Below the pieces are notes generated by a model, which searched no databases, had not been told where the DNA came from, and saw only the letters and a list, made by a program, of their open reading frames with translations. From CALAEC01 sp050692915 (GTDB taxonomy: Bacteria > Actinomycetota > UBA4738 > CALAEC01), in contig JBOGVU010000054.1 in assembly GCA_050692915.1 (NCBI GenBank), positions 1 to 17,664 of the forward strand: a DNA stretch of 17,664 bases. The letters run 5' to 3'. The translations under genes and the position numbers were made by a program. Below, in pieces: positions 14,548 through 17,664 of the stretch. Each line of letters begins with the position of its first letter. Within the stretch, counting starts at the first letter, position 1.

Positions 14548-14657
14548 CGGGTCCGAGGTAGCGGTGACCGTTTTCCGGGCGGCCCCCTGGGGAAAGGTCG
14601 TACCGCTGGTCCGGAGGACTCCGGAGCCCGCACCGGCCAGACGGGAGGTGAACGCGT

Positions 14658-14834
14658 ATGACAGCCATGATCCTGGCGCAGGGAGGGGCCACGGCCACGA
14701 TCCTGTGGATCATCGCGGCGATCCTGGTCATCGCCGGCATCGTCAGCCTCCTCCGCGGCGGCGTGGTGGCCGGCATCGTGCTCATCGTGGTGGGCCTGCT
14801 CATCGGCCCCGGAGGGGTGAGCATCTTCGGCTAG
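14658..14834 (+). CDS. GPGG-motif small membrane protein
   Basis: 58-residue, almost entirely hydrophobic protein with two predicted membrane helices (about 13-32 and 36-50) separated by a short basic turn 'LLRGG', ending in 'GPGGVSIFG'. The terminal GPGG sequence is the hallmark of a small membrane protein family common in Actinobacteria, whose function I do not know. ATG 14658 has a good Shine-Dalgarno (GGGAGGTG, 14644-14651). It is transcribed alone, divergent from the M24 peptidase and convergent with the lipid kinase, with a strong hairpin right at its stop codon. Confidence 0.8.
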   Translation: MTAMILAQGGATATILWIIAAILVIAGIVSLLRGGVVAGIVLIVVGLLIGPGGVSIFG

Positions 14835-14856
14835 GCGGTGGGGCGGCCCCGCCGCC
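14834..14856. terminator. Bidirectional GC hairpin between convergent genes
   Basis: GGCGG-T-GGGG, loop CGG, CCCC-G-CCGCC: a 10-bp stem with one T-G wobble filling the whole gap between the GPGG protein stop (14832-14834) and the lipid kinase stop (14858-14860). No T tract on either side. It would end transcription from both directions. Confidence 0.6.
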
Positions 14857-14857
14857 C

Positions 14858-15778
14858 TCAGATCTTCAGGGCGACGGCTTCGGGCATGACCGTGAACGTG
14901 GCCGGGGTGGTGCCGAGCACCTCCCCGTCGCCCTCGACCGGAAGGGGCCGCTCACCGTCCACCTCGATCACCCGTCCACGCAGCTCCTTGATGTGCGGAT
15001 GCGGGACGTGCTCGCCCCGGTAGATCCTGGGGATCAGCGTGAACGCCTCGGACTTGGGCCCGGTGCTGATCTGGGTCTCCAGGAGACCGTCTCCCGGGTA
15101 GGAGCGGGGCGAGATCCTCATCCCTCCCCCGTAGAACTGGCAGTTGGCCACCACGACGTTGTTCGCGACCCCGGCGAACTCCTTCCGGTCCACCCGGACG
15201 ACGACCTGGGACGGGCGGTACGGGCCCAACGCGAGCCAGAAGCCCCAGAAGTACCGCGATCGACCGAGCCACCGGGGCAGGCGGGCCGCGCGGGCAACCA
15301 CGGTGGCCCCCAGGCCGCACTCGGCGACGTTCGCCACGTACCGCGTCACCACCTCGTCACCCACCCGGTACTCGGCCCGGATCACGTCGATCGGGTACAC
15401 CCGGTCCCCCTGGAGGTGGCGGACCGACTTCACCGAGTCACCCGGCAGCCCGAACGTCCGGACGAAGTCCGAGCCGGAGCCGGCGGCCACAACCCCGAGC
15501 ACGGCGCCCTCGGCCACGGGTCTCCCGTCCTCGAGCATCCCGTTCACGACCTCCTGGACCGTCCCGTCGCCCCCCACGGCCACCAGGAACCGGCTCCCGC
15601 CCTCCAGGGCCTCCCGGGCCAGGGCCGAGGCGTGGCCCGGGGCCTCGGTCTCCACGATCCGATAGCCGAGCTTCCTGGCTATGAGCTGGCGCTCGACCTC
15701 GGGAAGCTCCTCCCCCACCCGGCCCCGACCGGAGTGGGGGTTCGCGATCAGCACGAGGTCGCCGTACGGGCTGGCCAT
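14858..15778 (-). CDS. Diacylglycerol kinase-family lipid kinase
   Basis: Lipid kinase of the DAGK_cat/LCB5 family, 306 aa, full length; phosphorylates diacylglycerol or a related glycerolipid or sphingoid-like lipid at the membrane surface. Motifs: N-terminal 'LVLIANPHSGRG' at 8-19, the nucleotide-binding 'VGGDGTVQEVVNG' at 68-80, and 'GVVAAGSGSDFVRTFGLP', corresponding to the family G-T-G-N-D-F-A-R (S replaces the usual N). A second beta-sandwich domain follows. ATG 15778 overlaps the preceding oxidase stop by one base (TGATG), so the two are translationally coupled. Together they suggest phosphorylation of a lipid made or remodelled by the alkylglycerone-phosphate-synthase-like enzyme. YegS- or mannosyl-lipid-type substrates are alternatives. 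Confidence 0.92.
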   Translation of the reverse strand: MASPYGDLVLIANPHSGRGRVGEELPEVERQLIARKLGYRIVETEAPGHASALAREALEGGSRFLVAVGGDGTVQEVVNGMLEDGRPVAEGAVLGVVAAGSGSDFVRTFGLPGDSVKSVRHLQGDRVYPIDVIRAEYRVGDEVVTRYVANVAECGLGATVVARAARLPRWLGRSRYFWGFWLALGPYRPSQVVVRVDRKEFAGVANNVVVANCQFYGGGMRISPRSYPGDGLLETQISTGPKSEAFTLIPRIYRGEHVPHPHIKELRGRVIEVDGERPLPVEGDGEVLGTTPATFTVMPEAVALKI

Positions 15779-17178
15779 CACCCCGGGAGCAGCTTTCCGG
15801 GGTTGAGGACGCCGTGGGGGTCCAGCGCAGCCTTCAGGGCCCGGAGCGCCGTCACGCCCGTGGCCCCGATCTCCCCCTCCAGGAACGGCGCCTTGTGGAG
15901 GCCCACCCCGTGGGCGATGGTCCCGCCCGCCTCCCGACAGGCCCGGGCCGCGTCCTCCCAGCACCGGCCGTAGCGAGCCTCCACGGCCTGGTCGTCCGGG
16001 CCGTGGATCAGGAACGTGAACGACAGCGCGGCCCCGGATCGGTGCGGGTGGGTCAGGTGGCCGGCCACGGGACGGGCGGCGTGCTCCGCCAGGGCCTCCC
16101 GAACGCCCGCGTAGAGCCGGGGAAGGGCGCTCCACAGGCCACCCACCTCGGCGGTGTCGACCACCACGCCGGAGCCGAGCATCCGTTCCTCGCCCATCAC
16201 CCGTGTATACAGCCCCGCGGGATCGGTCCGGTGCTCCCACCAGCGCTCCCCGTACGCTTCCGGGAGTGAGATCGCCCCTGCCGCCTCCGCGAGCGTCGCG
16301 GCGGTCATGGCGTCGGCCTCGCGGTCATCGGGGAATCCCAGGAGGAAGACGGCGCCGTCCTCGTGGCCGAGCTCGCCGAAGGTGGTAGCGGCGTCGGCGT
16401 CGTCGAAGAGACGGAGCACCAGCGGGCGAACCGCCCCCTGGGCGATGTCACGCGCCGGGGCGATCCCCTGGTCGAAGGTGGGGAGCAGGAACGCTCGCCA
16501 CGTGTAGCCGTGAGGGAGCGGGGCCACGGCAAGCGTCGCTCGGGTGATCACGGCCAGCGTCCCCTCGGAGCCGATCAGCAGGCGCCGGAGATCGGGGCCC
16601 GCCGATGATCGGGGCGTCGCCGGCAGGCGAAGGACCTCCCCACCGGCCAGCACCGCCTCCATCCCCAAGACCAGGTCCGCGATCGTGCCGTACCCGGCCG
16701 AGGCCAGCCCGGCGGCCGACGAGGCGATCCAGCCGCCCACCGAAGAGAACGCCAGCGACTGGGGGTAGTGGCCGAGGGTGAGGCCGTCCCGCCCGAGCGC
16801 GGCCTCGAGCCGGTCACCGCGGGTCCCGGCCTCGACCTCCACGGCCATCGACTCCCGGTCGACCGCCTCCACCCGGTTCATGAACGAGAGGTCGAGGACG
16901 ATGCCCCGCCATTCGGCCTGAGCCCCGCCGGTGATCCCGGAGCCCCCGCCCCTGGGCACCACCGCGGTTCCCGTCTCCGCGGCCCAGCTCAGCGTCGAGG
17001 AGACGTCCTCGGTGCTCCGGGGGAACACCACGGCCATCGGTCGCGGGAGGCGCTCTCCCCGGGCCTCCCGGAGCATCGCCAGCGGCCAGGCGTCCCGCGA
17101 CCGGCTGCTCAGCTCACCGGGATGGGTGCTGACGGCCCCGTCTGGGAGGCGTTCGGTGAGCGACGCGAGCGCGTCCAC
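15778..17178 (-). CDS. FAD-binding oxidase, alkylglycerone-phosphate synthase-like
   Basis: FAD_binding_4 (VAO/PCMH) flavoprotein, 466 aa. The PP-loop is 'AVVPRGGGSGITGG' at 72-85, followed by 'VEVEAGTRGDRLEAAL' and the AGPS-like 'LGHYPQSLAFSSVGGWIASSAAG' region (135-157, alkylglycerone-phosphate synthases have 'GH.P.S.EFSTVGGW..TR..G'). The C-terminus ends 'LKAALDPHGVLNPGKLLPG', typical of the fold. 'HLTHPHRSGAALSFTF' also fits AGPS. However, where AGPS has HHHGVG this protein reads 'TIAHGVG', so only one of the three His is kept. Ether-lipid synthesis is therefore plausible but another 2-hydroxyacid oxidase activity cannot be excluded. GTG 17178 has TATCAT 7 nt upstream. First gene of a two-gene operon with the lipid kinase. 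Confidence 0.83.
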   Translation of the reverse strand: MDALASLTERLPDGAVSTHPGELSSRSRDAWPLAMLREARGERLPRPMAVVFPRSTEDVSSTLSWAAETGTAVVPRGGGSGITGGAQAEWRGIVLDLSFMNRVEAVDRESMAVEVEAGTRGDRLEAALGRDGLTLGHYPQSLAFSSVGGWIASSAAGLASAGYGTIADLVLGMEAVLAGGEVLRLPATPRSSAGPDLRRLLIGSEGTLAVITRATLAVAPLPHGYTWRAFLLPTFDQGIAPARDIAQGAVRPLVLRLFDDADAATTFGELGHEDGAVFLLGFPDDREADAMTAATLAEAAGAISLPEAYGERWWEHRTDPAGLYTRVMGEERMLGSGVVVDTAEVGGLWSALPRLYAGVREALAEHAARPVAGHLTHPHRSGAALSFTFLIHGPDDQAVEARYGRCWEDAARACREAGGTIAHGVGLHKAPFLEGEIGATGVTALRALKAALDPHGVLNPGKLLPG

Positions 17179-17185
17179 GCCGCCG

Positions 17186-17191
17186 ATGATA
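17186..17191 (-). promoter_or_regulatory. TANNNT -10 box, leaderless start of the oxidase-kinase operon
   Basis: TATCAT on the minus strand, 7 nt before GTG 17178. Confidence 0.5.
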
Positions 17192-17253
17192 CGTGGGGGG
17201 AGACGCTGGGGTTCAGCCGGGTGGGGAGGATCGGGCGCGGAGCGGGGGGTCTG

Positions 17254-17287
17254 GAGCGAGCGAAAGCGAGCGGAAGCAGCGAAGCGG
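17254..17287. repeat. Low-complexity GCGA/AGCGG purine-rich tract
   Basis: Imperfect tandem of short GAGC, GAAAGC and GGAAGC units in the 140-bp gap between the HelY-like gene and the oxidase operon. No ORF or hairpin of note. It may be a genome-wide intergenic sequence type in this organism. Confidence 0.35.
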
Positions 17288-17318
17288 CCCCGCGCAGCGC
17301 CCGAAACCGACCCAGGCG

Positions 17319-17664
17319 TTAGAGACCGGTGTACGCCACGACCCCGCGGTTGACCGCGGCGCGGGCCTCGGCCGCGACGGTGGCCGCCTCGCCCTCGGCC
17401 ACCTCCTCGATCTGGCGCAGGAGGTCGAGGAGCTGCTTGCACGTCCGGACGAAGTCCCCGGGGGCCATGGTGGTCTCCACCAGCACGTCCTCGAGCGGCT
17501 TCCCCTCGGCCCAGTGGAACGCCGTGGCCGCGAAACCCGCGTCGAGCTCCCGGGTCAGCTCCACCGAGCGGTCCTCCTCGGCCCGGCGAACCCGGTGCCA
17601 CAGGTCCTGGAGGGCCCGGTACCGGGCGGCCAGCTCGCCCGTGGGGAACGAGGGCGCGCGCGGG
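17319..17664 (-). CDS. HelY/Ski2-like DEAD-box RNA helicase, C-terminal end (5' end missing)
   Basis: Only the last 115 codons are in the window; the gene continues past the right edge. The piece matches the DSHCT domain ending of actinobacterial HelY and eukaryotic Ski2/Mtr4 helicases: 'LDAGFAATAFHWAEGKPLEDVL', then 'MAPGDFVRTCKQLLDLLRQI', and the closing 'RGVVAYTGL'. This domain normally follows the two RecA-like helicase domains and helps RNA handling in turnover. The whole protein would be about 850-950 aa in this family. It ends with TAA at 17319-17321. Confidence 0.82.
   Translation of the reverse strand, partial: PRAPSFPTGELAARYRALQDLWHRVRRAEEDRSVELTRELDAGFAATAFHWAEGKPLEDVLVETTMAPGDFVRTCKQLLDLLRQIEEVAEGEAATVAAEARAAVNRGVVAYTGL

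Noticed and set aside
12007..14561. Long plus-strand open frames opposite the second ACAD and the M24 peptidase
   Set aside because: Shadows of two well-supported minus-strand enzymes; composition is His/Pro/Arg/Gly biased and has no recognisable motif.
14535..14633. Upstream starts for the M24 peptidase, adding up to 33 residues
   Set aside because: The added residues are Arg/Pro-rich and not part of the family N-terminus; the TATCAT box lies between them and ATG 14534.
1..17664. CRISPR arrays, tRNA genes, transposons, attachment sites, riboswitches
   Set aside because: No regularly spaced repeats, no tRNA-like cloverleaf or CCA end, no transposase/integrase frames and no terminal inverted repeats were found by reading; a covariance-model scan was not possible.

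Overview
The window is a high-GC (by eye about 70%), densely packed bacterial chromosome segment, most likely from an Actinomycetota lineage, possibly an uncultured one. The lineage call rests on a C-terminal HelY-type helicase end, a 'GPGG-motif' small membrane protein, frequent GTG starts, and many genes whose start codon lies 6-11 nt after a TANNNT -10 box (leaderless promoters). I see no tRNA, rRNA, CRISPR array, transposase, integrase or phage module. Genes average about 1 kb with very short gaps, and no gene-free stretch exceeds 300 bases.

Left part (1-7041, all minus strand). From right to left: kdd (3,5-diaminohexanoate dehydrogenase, lysine degradation), translationally coupled to a RimJ/RimL-like GNAT; an M20 dipeptidase; a very small reverse transcriptase with a structured, hairpin-rich leader; a YtcJ-type amidohydrolase; a ten-helix EamA/DMT exporter; and the 5' part of a GcvT-like aminomethyltransferase running off the left edge. 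Apart from the reverse transcriptase, this looks like amino-acid and peptide catabolism.

Middle (7171-13374). A divergent membrane FtsH-like AAA+ zinc protease (plus) faces an acyl-CoA dehydrogenase (minus). That dehydrogenase diverges from cysS (plus), which is followed by a small membrane-anchored protein of unknown function (plus). The small protein ends tail-to-tail on a shared CTAG with a second acyl-CoA dehydrogenase (minus), which has a near-perfect TetR-style palindrome over its promoter.

Right part (13434-17664). An M24 Xaa-Pro-type peptidase (minus), a 58-residue GPGG small membrane protein (plus), then a two-gene minus-strand operon of an alkylglycerone-phosphate-synthase-like FAD oxidase and a diacylglycerol-kinase-family lipid kinase (possible ether-lipid or glycerolipid synthesis), and finally the C-terminus of a HelY/Ski2-like helicase cut by the right edge.

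Most worth following up: (1) the roughly 200-222-residue reverse transcriptase, with all catalytic motifs but no thumb, maturase or accessory domain, apparently starting at CTG behind a Shine-Dalgarno buried in an 8-bp perfect hairpin; (2) the repeated TANNNT leaderless start pattern, which also decides several start codons; (3) the operator over the acyl-CoA dehydrogenase promoter; (4) the remodelled FtsH-like protease; (5) the lipid synthase/kinase pair.
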